From Nomia melanderi (Eukaryota; Arthropoda; Insecta; Hymenoptera; Halictidae), in the NCBI RefSeq assembly GCF_051020985.1, contig NW_027475160.1, positions 558,001 to 622,000 on the forward strand: a stretch of DNA of 64,000 nucleotides, written 5' to 3'. Made by a program: the position numbers and the translations under genes. Shown here in pieces: positions 49,701 through 61,733 of this stretch; within the stretch, counting starts at the first letter, position 1; the number at the start of each line of letters is the position of its first letter. The notes under the pieces were generated by a model. The model was not told the DNA's origin. It did no database searches and worked only from the letters and a program-made list of their open reading frames with translations.

Positions 49701-49774
49701 GCTATTACAGATAGCGCAATAAGTCAAAGTTCATTGTCTGTAGGAGGCCCTGGCGCATGAGTCTGTTCAGCGGG
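46729..49774 (+). repeat. Segment X2, copy 3
   Basis: It shares CCAATGTG with copy 1 and ATGGGGCCGG with copy 2. It has private changes: loss of one G in GTCAAGAAAAATCC near 47,567 and CTTGGACC near 47,682. It has the upstream flank of copy 2 (segment Z) and the downstream flank of copy 1 (segment X3). A variant box lies at 47,879. Confidence 0.92.
47879..47924 (+). repeat. 46-bp variant box 17
   Basis: X2 copy 3 equivalent of box 12 and the last box in the window. It lies 7 monomers less one base after box 16. No box occurs in the remaining 16 kb. Confidence 0.9.
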
Positions 49775-52700
49775 AACGACCTCGGACCACCAGGGGCCGA
49801 GAAAACCACAGTCTCATGGAGCCGGACTGTCAGGGTGAGGGAAAAATCCATTATATATCTGGTGATATCTCGGGTGCTATTAGAGATAGCGCAATAAATC
49901 AGAGTGCATTGTCAGCAGATAGCCTTCGCGCATTATTCTGTGCAGCGGGAACGACCACGGACCACCAGGGGCCGAGAAAACCACCGTCTCATGGGGCCGG
50001 ACACTCAGGGTCAGGGAAAAATCCAATATATATCTGGTGAAATCTCGTGTGCTATTAGAGATAGCGCAAGAAACCAAAGTGAATTATCTGCAGGAGGCCC
50101 TGGCGCATGAATCTGTGCAGCGGCAACGACCTCGGACCACCAGGGGCCGAGAAAGCAACCGTCTCATGGGGCCGGACACTCAGGGTAAGGGAAAAATCCA
50201 ATATATATCTGGTGATATCTCGGGTGCTATTACAGATAGCCTAATACATCAAAGTGCATTGTCTGTAGGAGGCCCTGTCGCATGATTCTGTGCAGCGGGA
50301 GCGAAATCGGACCACCAGCGGCCGAGAAAACCACAGTCTCATGTTGCCGGACACTCAGGGACAGAGGAAAATCCAATATATATCTGCTGATATCTCGGGT
50401 GCTATTAGAGATAGCTCAATAAACCAAAATGAATTATCTGCAGGAGTGCCTGGCACATGAATCTGTGCAGCGGGAACGACCTCGGACCACCAGGGGCCGA
50501 GAAAACCACCGTCTCATGGGGCCGGACTTTCAGGGTCGGGGAAAAATCGAGCATATATCTGGTGATATCTCGGGTGCTATTACAGATAGCCCAATACATC
50601 AAAGTGCATTGTCTGTAGGAGGCCCTGGCGCATGATTCTGTGCAGCGGGAACGACCTCGGACCAAGAGGGGCCGAGAAAACCACCGACACATGGGGCCGG
50701 ACTTTCAGGGTCGGGGAAAAATCCAGCATATATCTGGTGATATCTCGGGTGCTATTAGAGATAGCGCGATAAATCAAAGTGCATTGTCTGCAGGACGCCC
50801 TGGCGCTTGATTCTGTGCAGCGGGAACTACCTCCGACCACCAGGGGCCGAGAAAACCACCGTCTCATGGGGCCGGACTGTCAGGGTCAGTGAAAAATCAA
50901 ATATATATCTGGTGATATCTCGGGTGATATTAGAGATAGCGCAATAAACCAAAGTGAATTATCTGCAGGAGGCCCTGGCGCATGATTCTATGAAGCGGGA
51001 ACGACCTCGGACCACCAGGGGCCGAGAAAACCACCGTCTCATGGTGCCGGACACTCAGGGTCAGGGAAAAATCCAATATATATCTGGTGATATCTCGGGT
51101 GCTATTACAGATAGCCCAATACATCAAAGTGCATTGTCTGTAGGAGGCCCTGGCGCATGATTCTGTGCAGCGGGAACGACCTCGGACCACCAGGGGCCGA
51201 GAATACCACAGTCTCATGTTGCCGGACACTCAGGGTCAGGGGAAAACCCAATATATATCTGGTGATATCTCGGGTCCTATTAGAGATAGCGCAATAAGCC
51301 AAAGTGAATTATCTGCAGGAGGCCCTGGCGCATGCATCTGTACAGCGGGAACTACCTCGGACCACCAGGAGCCGAGAAAACCACCGTCTCATGGGGCCGG
51401 ACACTCAGGGTCAGGGGAAAACCCAATATATATCTGGTGATATCTCGGGTGCTATTAGAGATAGCGCAATAAACCAAAGTTCATTGTCTGTAGGAGGCCC
51501 TGGCGCATGATTCTATGAAGCGGGAACGACCTCGGACTACCAGGGGCCGGGAAAACCACCGTCTCATGGGGTCGAACACTCAGGGTCAGGGGAAAATCCA
51601 ATATATATATGGTGATATCTCCGGTGCTATTAGAGATAGCGCAACACATCAAAGTGAATTATCTGCAGGGCGCCCTGGCGCATGAATCTGTGCAGCGGGA
51701 ACGACCACGGACCACCAGGAGCCGAGAAAATCACAGTCTCATGGGGCCGGACTGTCAGGGTCAAGGAAAAATCCAATATATATCTGGTGATATCTCGGGT
51801 GCTATTACAGATAGCGCAATAAATCAAAGGGCATGGTCTGTACGAGGCCCTGGCGCATGAATCTGTGCAGCGGGATCGACCTCGGACCACGAGGGACCGA
51901 GAAAACCATCGACTCATGGGCCGGACTGTCAGGGTCAAGGAAAAATCCAATATATATATGGTGATATCTCGGGTGCTATTAGAGATAGCGAAATAATTCA
52001 AAGTGCATTGTCTGCAGGAGGCACCGGCGCATGAATCCGTGCAGCGGGATCGACCTCGGACCACCAGGGGCCGAGAAAATCACCGTCTCATTGGGCCGGA
52101 CACTCAGGGTCAGAGGAAAATCCAATATATAACTGGTGATATTTCCGGTGCTATTAGAGATAGCGCAACACATCAAAGTGAATTATCTGCAGGAAGCCGT
52201 GGCGCATGAATCTGTTCAGCGGGATCGACCTCCGACCACCAGGGGCCGAGAAAACCGCCGTCTCATGGGGCCGGACACTCAGGGTCAGAGGAAAATCCAA
52301 TATATATATATGGTGATATCTCGGGTGCTATTACAGATAGCGCAATACATCAGAGTGCATTGTCAGCAGGAAGCCTTCGCGCATTATTCTGTGCAGCGGG
52401 AACGACCTCGGACCACCAGGGGCCGAGAAAACCACCGTCTCATAGGGCCGGACACTCAGGGTCAGGGAAAAATCCATTATATATCTGGTGATATCTCGGG
52501 TGCTATTAGAGATAGCGCGATAAATCAGAGTGCATTGTCAGCAGGAAGCCTTCGCGCATTATTCTGTGCAGCGGGAACGACCTCGGACCACCAGGGGCCG
52601 AGAAAACCACCGTCTCATAGGGCCGGACACTCAGGGTCAGGGAAAAATCCAATATATATCTGGTGATATCTCGAGTGCTATTACAGATAGCCCAATACAT

Positions 52701-53351
52701 CAAAGTGCATTGTCTGTAGGAGGCCCTGTCGCATGAATTTGTGCTATGGGATCGACCTCGGACCACCAGGGCCCGCGAAAATCACCGTCTCATGGGGCCG
52801 GACTGTCAGGGTCAGGGAAAAATCATATATATATCTGGTGATATCTCGGGTGCTATTAGAGATAGCGCAATACACCAAAGCGAATTGTCTGCAGGAAGCC
52901 CAGGCGCATGAATCTGTTCAGCGGGATCTACCTCGGACCACGAGGGACCGAGAAAACCATCGACACACGGGGCCGGACTGTCAGGGTCAAGGAAAAATCC
53001 AATATATATCTGGTGATATCTCGGGTGCTATTAGAGATAGCGCAATAAACCAAAGTGAATTATTTGCAGGAGGCCCTGGCGCATGAATCTGGGCAGCGGG
53101 AACGACCTCGGACCACCAGGGGCCGAGAAAACCGCCGTCTCATGGGGCCGGACACTCAGGGTCAGGGAAAAATCCAATATATATCTGGTGATATCGCGGG
53201 TGCTATTACAGATAGCGCAATAAATCAAAGTGCATTGTCTGTAGGAGGCCCTGGCGGATGAATCTGCAGCGAGAACGACCTCGGAACACCAGTGGCCGAG
53301 AAAACTACTGTCTCATGGGGCCGGACACTCAGGGTCAGGGGAAAATCCAAT
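49503..53351 (+). repeat. 22-monomer higher-order repeat, unit 1
   Basis: The repeat distance is 3,849 bp (22 x 175 - 1). This unit starts with the end of X2 copy 3 (GCACAATAAACC and GTATCTGGGCAGCGG monomers), contains X3 copy 2 and a left-domain island, and ends with monomers resembling X2 (CTATGGGATCG, GTTCAGCGGGATCTACC) plus a monomer with CTGCAGCGAGAACG lacking two bases near 53,262. Confidence 0.88.
51607..52192 (+). repeat. Left-domain island 2
   Basis: Same block as island 1, within unit 1 of the 22-monomer repeat. It keeps the one-base-short CATGGGCCGG near 51,917 and the GCGAAATAATTC monomer near 51,990. The downstream junction differs: GCAGGAAGCCGTGGCG here against GCAGGGGGGCCTGGCG after island 1. 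Confidence 0.88.
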
Positions 53352-56300
53352 ATATATCTGGGGATATCTCGGGTGCTATTAGAGATAGCACAATAAACCA
53401 AAGTCAATTATCTGCAGGAGGCCCTGGCGCATGTATCTGGGCAGCGGGAACGACCTCGGACCACCAGGGGCCGAGAAAACCACCGTCTCATGGGGCCGGA
53501 CACTCAGGGTCAGGGAAAAATCCAATATATATCTGGTGATATCTCGGGTGCTATTACAGATAGCGCAATAAGTCAAAGTTCATTGTCTGTAGGAGGCCCT
53601 GGCGCATGAGTCTGTTCAGCGGGAACGACCTCGGACCACCAGGGGCCGAGAAAACCACAGTCTCATGGAGCCGGACTGTCAGGGTGACGGAAAAATCCAT
53701 TATATATCTGGTGATATCTCGGGTGCTATTAGAGATAGCGCAATAAATCAGAGTGCATTGTCAGCAGATAGCCTTCGCGCATTATTCTGTGCAGCGGGAA
53801 CGACCACGGACCACCAGGGGCCGAGAAAACCACCGTCTCATGGGGCCGGACACTCAGGGTCAGGGAAAAATCCAATATATATCTGGTGAAATCTCGTGTG
53901 CTATTAGAGATAGCGCAAGAAACCAAAGTGAATTATCTGCAGGAGGCCCTGGCGCATGAATCTGTGCAGCGGCAACGACCTCGGACCACCAGGGGCCGAG
54001 AAAGCAACCGTCTCATGGGGCCGGACACTCAGGGTAAGGGAAAAATCCAATATATATCTGGTGATATCTCGGGTGCTATTACAGATAGCCTAATACATCA
54101 AAGTGCATTGTCTGTAGGAGGCCCTGTCGCATGATTCTGTGCAGCGGGAGCGAAATCGGACCACCAGCGGCCGAGAAAACCACAGTCTCATGTTGCCGGA
54201 CACTCAGGGACAGAGGAAAATCCAATATATATCTGCTGATATCTCGGGTGCTATTAGAGATAGCTCAATAAACCAAAATGAATTATCTGCAGGAGTGCCT
54301 GGCACATGAATCTGTGCAGCGGGAACGACCTCGGACCACCAGGGGCCGAGAAAACCACCGTCTCATGGGGCCGGACTTTCAGGGTCGGGGAAAAATCCAG
54401 CATATATCTGGTGATATCTCGGGTGCTATTACAGATAGCCCAATACATCAAAGTGCATTGTCTGTAGGAGGCCCTGGCGCATGATTCTGTGCAGCGGGAA
54501 CGACCTCGGACCAAGAGGGGCCGAGAAAACCACCGACACATGGGGCCGGACTTTCAGGGTCGGGGAAAAATCCAGCATATATCTGGTGATATCTCGGGTG
54601 CTATTAGAGATAGCGCGATAAATCAAAGTGCATTGTCTGCAGGACGCCCTGGCGCTTGATTCTGTGCAGCGGGAACTACCTCCGACCACCAGGGGCCGAG
54701 AAAACCACCGTCTCATGGGGCCGGACTGTCAGGGTCAGTGAAAAATCAAATATATATCTGGTGATATCTCGGGTGATATTAGAGATAGCGCAATAAACCA
54801 AAGTGAATTATCTGCAGGAGGCCCTGGCGCATGATTCTATGAAGCGGGAACGACCTCGGACCACCAGGGGCCGAGAAAACCACCGTCTCATGGTGCCGGA
54901 CACTCAGGGTCAGGGAAAAATCCAATATATATCTGGTGATATCTCGGGTGCTATTACAGATAGCCCAATACATCAAAGTGCATTGTCTGTAGGAGGCCCT
55001 GGCGCATGATTCTGTGCAGCGGGAACGACCTCGGACCACCAGGGGCCGAGAATACCACAGTCTCATGTTGCCGGACACTCAGGGTCAGGGGAAAACCCAA
55101 TATATATCTGGTGATATCTCGGGTCCTATTAGAGATAGCGCAATAAGCCAAAGTGAATTATCTGCAGGAGGCCCTGGCGCATGCATCTGTACAGCGGGAA
55201 CTACCTCGGACCACCAGGAGCCGAGAAAACCACCGTCTCATGGGGCCGGACACTCAGGGTCAGGGGAAAACCCAATATATATCTGGTGATATCTCGGGTG
55301 CTATTAGAGATAGCGCAATAAACCAAAGTTCATTGTCTGTAGGAGGCCCTGGCGCATGATTCTATGAAGCGGGAACGACCTCGGACTACCAGGGGCCGAG
55401 AAAACCACCGTCTCATGGGGTCGAACACTCAGGGTCAGGGGAAAATCCAATATATATATGGTGATATCTCCGGTGCTATTAGAGATAGCGCAACACATCA
55501 AAGTGAATTATCTGCAGGGCGCCCTGGCGCATGAATCTGTGCAGCGGGAACGACCACGGACCACCAGGAGCCGAGAAAATCACAGTCTCATGGGGCCGGA
55601 CTGTCAGGGTCAAGGAAAAATCCAATATATATCTGGTGATATCTCGGGTGCTATTACAGATAGCGCAATAAATCAAAGGGCATGGTCTGTACGAGGCCCT
55701 GGCGCATGAATCTGTGCAGCGGGATCGACCTCGGACCACGAGGGACCGAGAAAACCATCGACTCATGGGCCGGACTGTCAGGGTCAAGGAAAAATCCAAT
55801 ATATATATGGTGATATCTCGGGTGCTATTAGAGATAGCGAAATAATTCAAGGTGCATTGTCTGCAGGAGGCACCGGCGCATGAATCCGTGCAGCGGGATC
55901 GACCTCGGACCACCAGGGGCCGAGAAAATCACCGTCTCATTGGGCCGGACACTCAGGGTCAGAGGAAAATCCAATATATAACTGGTGATATTTCCGGTGC
56001 TATTAGAGATAGCGCAACACATCAAAGTGAATTATCTGCAGGAAGCCGTGGCGCATGAATCTGTTCAGCGGGATCGACCTCCGACCACCAGGGGCCGAGA
56101 AAACCGCCGTCTCATGGGGCCGGACACTCAGGGTCAGAGGAAAATCCAATATATATATATGGTGATATCTCGGGTGCTATTACAGATAGCGCAATAAATC
56201 AGAGTGCATTGTCAGCAGGAAGCCTTCGCGCATTATTCTGTGCAGCGGGAACGACCTCGGACCACCAGGGGCCGAGAAAACCACCGTCTCATAGGGCCGG

Positions 56301-57200
56301 ACACTCAGGGTCAGGGAAAAATCCATTATATATCTGGTGATATCTCGGGTGCTATTAGAGATAGCGCGATAAATCAGAGTGCATTGTCAGCAGGAAGCCT
56401 TCGCGCATTATTCTGTGCAGCGGGAACGACCTCGGACCACCAGGGGCCGAGAAAACCACCGTCTCATAGGGCCGGACACTCAGGGTCAGGGAATAATCCA
56501 ATATATATCTGGTGATATCTCGAGTGCTATTACAGATAGCCCAATACATCAAAGTGCATTGTCTGTAGGAGGCCCTGTCGCATGAATTTGTGCTATGGGA
56601 TCGACCTCTGACCACCAGGGCCCGCGAAAATCACCGTCTCATGGGGCCGGACTGTCAGGGTCAGGGAAAAATCATATATATATCTGGTGATATCTCGGGT
56701 GCTATTAGAGATAGCGCAATACACCAAAGCGAATTGTCTGCAGGAAGCCCAGGCGCATGAATCTGTTCAGCGGGATCTACCTCGGACCACGAGGGACCGA
56801 GAAAACCATCGACACACGGGGCCGGACTGTCAGGGTCAAGGAAAAATCCAATATATATCTGGCGATATCTCGGGTGCTATTAGAGATAGCGCAATAAACC
56901 AAAGTGAATTATTTGCAGGAGGCCCTGGCGCATGAATCTGGGCAGCGGGAACGACCTCGGACCACCAGGGGCCGAGAAAACCGCCGTCTCATGGGGCCGG
57001 ACACTCAGGGTCAGGGAAAAATCCAATATATATCTGGTGATATCGCGGGTGCTATTACAGATAGCGCAATAAATCAAAGTGCATTGTCTGTAGGAGGCCC
57101 TGGCGGATGAATCTGCAGCGAGAACGACCTCGGAACACCAGTGGCCGAGAAAACTACTGTCTCATGGGGCCGGACACTCAGGGTCAGGGGAAAATCCAAT
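53352..57200 (+). repeat. 22-monomer higher-order repeat, unit 2
   Basis: A full 3,849-bp copy of the preceding unit, very nearly identical. Small differences include GGTGACGG near 53,685, AAAATCCAGC for AAAATCGAGC near 54,397, CAAGGTGC near 55,849, GAATAATCC near 56,492 and CTCTGACC near 56,606. It contains the third left-domain island. Confidence 0.92.
55456..56041 (+). repeat. Left-domain island 3
   Basis: Copy of the island in unit 2, at exactly 3,849 bp from island 2. It has been amplified with the higher-order unit and is not a separate insertion. Confidence 0.88.
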
Positions 57201-60200
57201 ATATATCTGGGGATATCTCGGGTGCTATTAGAGATAGCACAATAAACCAAAGTCAATTATCTGCAGGAGGCCCTGGCGCATGTATCTGGGCAGCGGGAAC
57301 GACCTCGGACCACCAGGGGCCGAGAAAACCACCGTCTCATGGGGCCGGACACTCAGGGTCAGGGAAAAATCCAATATATATCTGGTGATATCTCGGGTGC
57401 TATTACAGATAGCGCAATAAGTCAAAGTTCATTGTCTGTAGGAGGCCCTGGCGCATGAGTCTGTTCAGCGGGAACGACCTCGGACCACCAGGGGCCGAGA
57501 AAACCACAGTCTCATGGAGCCGGACTGTCAGGGTCAGGGAAAAATCCATTATATATCTGGTGATATCTCGGGTGCTATTAGAGATAGCGCAATAAATCAG
57601 AGTGCATTGTCAGCAGATAGCCTTCGCGCATTATTCTGTGCAGCGGGAACGACCACGGACCACCAGGGGCCGAGAAAACCACCGTCTCATGGGGCCGGAC
57701 ACTCAGGGTCAGGGAAAAATCCAATATATATCTGGTGAAATCTCGTGTGCTATTAGAGATAGCGCAAGAAACCAAAGTGAAATATCTGCAGGAGGCCCTG
57801 GCGCATGAATCTGTGCAGCGGCAACGACCTCGGACCACCAGGGGCCGAGAAAGCAACCGTCTCATGGGGCCGGACACTCAGGGTAAGGGAAAAATCCAAT
57901 ATATATCTGGTGATATCTCGGGTGCTATTACAGATAGCCTAATACATCAAAGTGCATTGTCTGTAGGAGGCCCTGGCGCATGATTCTGTGCAGCGGGAAC
58001 GACCTCGGACCAAGAGGGGCCGAGAAAACCACCGACACATGGGGCCGGACTTTCAGGGTCGGGGAAAAATCCAGCATATATCTGGTGATATCTCGGGTGC
58101 TATTAGAGATAGCGCGATAAATCAAAGTGCATTGTCTGCAGGACGCCCTGGCGCTTGATTCTGTGCAGCGGGAACTACCTCCGACCACCAGGGGCCGAGA
58201 AAACCACCGTCTCATGGGGCCGGACGGTCAGGGTCAGTGAAAAATCAAATATATATCTGGTGATATCTCGGGTGATATTAGAGATAGCGCAATAAACCAA
58301 AGTGAATTATCTGCAGGGGGCCCTAGCGCATGATTCTATGAAGCGGGAACGACCTCGGACCGCCATGGGCCGAGAAAACCACCGTCTCATGGTGCCGGAC
58401 ACTCAGGGTCAGGGAAAAATCCAATATATATCTGGCGATATCTCGGGTGCTATTACAGATAGCCCAATACATCAAAGTGCATTGTCTGTAGGAGGCCCTG
58501 GCGCATGATTCTGTGCAGCGGGAACGACCTCGGACCACCAGGGGCCGAGAATACCACAGTCTCATGTTGCCGGACACTCAGGGTCAGGGGAAAACCCAAT
58601 ATATATCTGGTGATATCTCGGGTCCTATTAGAGATAGCGCAATAAGCCAAAGTGAATTATCTGCAGGAGGCCCTGGCGCATGCATCTGTCCAGCGGGAAC
58701 GACCTCGGACCACCAGGAGCCGAGAAAACCACCGTCTCATGGGGCCGGACACTCAGGGTCAGGGGAAAACCCAATATATATCTGGTGATATCTCGGGTGC
58801 TATTAGAGATAGCGCAATAAACCAAAGTTCATTGTCTGTAGGAGGCCCTGGCGCATGATTCTATGAAGCGGGAACGACCTCGGACTACCAGGGGCCGAGA
58901 AAACCACCGTCTCATGGGGTCGAACACTCAGGGTCAGGGGAAAATCCAATATATATATGGTGATATCTCCGGTGCTATTAGAGACAGCGCAACACATCAA
59001 AGTGAATTATCTGCAGGGCGCCCTGGCGCATGAATCTGTGCAGCGGGAACGACCACGGACCACCAGGAGCCGAGAAAATCACAGTCTCATGGGGCCGGAC
59101 TGTCAGGGTCAAGGAAAAATCCAATATATATCTGGTGATATCTCGGGTGCTATTACAGATAGCGCAATAAATCAAAGGGCATGGTCTGTACGAGGCCCTG
59201 GCGCATGAATCTGTGCAGCGGGATCGACCTCGGACCACGAGGGACCGAGAAAACCATCGACTCATGGGCCGGACTGTCAGGGTCAAGGAAAAATCCAATA
59301 TATATATGATGATATCTCGGGTGCTATTAGAGATAGCGAAATAATTCAAAGTGCATTGTCTGCAGGAGGCACCGGCGCATGAATCCGTGCAGCGGGATCG
59401 ACCTCGGACCACCAGGGGCCGAGAAAATCACCGTCTCATTGGGCCGGACACTCAGGGTCAGAGGAAAATCCAATATATAACTGGTGATATTTCCGGTGCT
59501 ATTAGAGATAGCGCAACACATCAAAGTGAATTATCTGCAGGAAGCCGTGGCGCATGAATCTGTTCAGCGGGATCGACCTCCGACCACCAGGGGCCGAGAA
59601 AACCGCCGTCTCATGGGGCCGGACACTCAGGGTCAGGGAAAAATCCATTATATATCTGGTGATATCTCGGGTGCTATTAGAGATAGCGCGATAAATCAGA
59701 GTGCATTGTCAGCAGGAAGCCTTCGCGCATTATTCTGTGCAGCGGGAACGACCACGGACCACCAGGGGCCGAGAAAACCACCGTCTCATAGGGCCGGACA
59801 CTCAGGGTCAGGGAAAAATCCAATATATATCTGGTGATATCTCGGGTGCTATTAGAGATAGCGCAATACACCAAAGCGAATTGTCTGCAGGAAGCCCAGG
59901 CGCATGAATCTGTTCAGCGGGATCTACCTCGGACCACGAGGGACCGAGAAAACCATCGACACACGGGGCCGGACTGTCAGGGTCAAGGAAAAATCCAATA
60001 TATATCTGGTGATATCTCGGGTGCTATTAGAGATAGCGCAATAAACCAAAGTGAATTATTTGCAGGAGGCCCTGGCGCATGAATCTGGGCAGCGGGAACG
60101 ACCTCGGACCACCAGGGGCCGAGAAAACCGCCGTCTCATGGGGCCGGACACTCAGGGTCAGGGAAAAATCCAATATATATCTGGTGATATCGCGGGTGCT

Positions 60201-60347
60201 ATTACAGATAGCGCAATAAATCAAAGTGCATTGTCTGTAGGAGGCCCTGGCGGATGAATCTGCAGCGAGAACGACCTCGGAACACCAGTGGCCGAGAAAA
60301 CTACTGTCTCATGGGGCCGGACACTCAGGGTCAGGGGAAAATCCAAT
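57201..60347 (+). repeat. 22-monomer repeat, unit 3 (18 monomers left)
   Basis: Aligned to unit 2, the offset drops from 3,849 to 3,499 near 57,970 (two monomers lost), to 3,322 near 59,640 (one more) and to 3,147 near 59,850 (one more). All losses are whole monomers to within 2 bp, as expected for misaligned exchange between monomers. The left-domain island is kept (58,955-59,540). Confidence 0.88.
58955..59540 (+). repeat. Left-domain island 4
   Basis: Fourth copy of the island, in the shortened unit. It has private changes GAGACAGCGC near 58,982 and TATATGATGATATC near 59,305. The one-base-short CATGGGCCGG persists near 59,265. Confidence 0.88.
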
Positions 60348-61733
60348 ATATATCTGGGGATATCTCGGGTGCTATTAGAGATAGCACAATAAACCAAAGT
60401 CAATTATCTGCAGGAGGCCCTGGCGCATGTATCTGGGCAGCGGGAACGACCTCGGACCACCAGGGGCCGAGAAAACCACCGTCTCATAGGGCCGGACACT
60501 CAGGGTCAGGGAAAAATCCAATATATATCTGGTGATATCTCGGGTGCTATTACAGATAGCGCAATAAGTCAAAGTTCATTGTCTGTAGGAGGCCCTGGCG
60601 CATGCGTCTGTTCAGCGGGAACGACCTCGGACCACCAGGGGCCGAGAAAACCACAGTCTCATGGAGCCGGACTGTCAGGGTCAGGGAAAAATCCATTATA
60701 TATCTGGTGATATCTCGGGTGCTATTAGAGATAGCGCAATAAATCAGAGTGCATTGTCAGCAGATAGCCTTCGCGCATTATTCTGTGCAGCGGGAACGAC
60801 CACGGACCACCAGGGGCCGAGAAAACCACCGTCTCATGGGGCCGGACACTCAGGGTCAGGGAAAAATCCAATATATATCTGGTGAAATCTCGTGTGCTAT
60901 TAGAGATAGCGCAGGAAACCAAAGTGAATTATCTGCAGGAGGCCCTGGCGCATGAATCTGTGCAGCGGCAACGACCTCGGACCACCAGGGGCCGAGAAAA
61001 CAACCGTCTCATGGGGCCGGACACTCAGGGTAAGGGAAAAATCAAATATATATCTGGTGATATCTCGGGTGATATTAGAGATAGCGCAATAAACCAAAGT
61101 GAATTATCTGCAGGAGGCCCTGGCGCATGATTCTATGAAGCGGGAACGACCTCGGACCACCAGGGGCCGAGAAAACCACCGTCTCATGGTGCCGGACACT
61201 CAGGGTCAGGGAAAAATCCAATATATATCTGGTGATATCTCGGGTGCTATTACAGATAGCCCAATACATCAAAGTGCATTGTCTGTAGGAGGCCCTGGCG
61301 CATGATTCTGTGCAGCGGGAACGACCTCGGACCACCAGGGGCCGAGAAAACCACAGTCTCATGTTGCCGGACACTCAGGGTCAGGGGAAAACCCAATATA
61401 TATCTGGTGATATCTCGGGTCCTATTAGAGATAGCGCAATAAGCCAAAGTGAATTATCTGCAGGAGGCCCTGGCGCATGCATCTGTCCAGCGGGAACGAC
61501 CTCGGACCACCAGGAGCCGAGAAAACCACCGTCTCATGGGGCCGGACACTCAGGGTCAGGGGAAAACCCAATATATATCTGGTGATATCTCGGGTGCTAT
61601 TAGAGATAGCGCAATAAACCAAAGTTCATTGTCTGTAGGAGGCCCTGGCGCATGATTCTATGAAGCGGGAACGACCTCGGACTACCAGGGGCCGAGAAAA
61701 CCACCGTCTCATGGGGTCGAACACTCAGGGTCA
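60348..61733 (+). repeat. 22-monomer repeat, unit 4 (partial)
   Basis: The first part follows unit 3 at an offset of 3,147 bp. Near 61,040 a further 350 bp (two monomers) are missing, where GGGTAAGGGAAAAATC joins AAATATATATC, and the offset becomes 2,797 bp. The unit is cut off at AAAAATTCAGTATATATCC, before the point where its island would begin. Confidence 0.85.
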
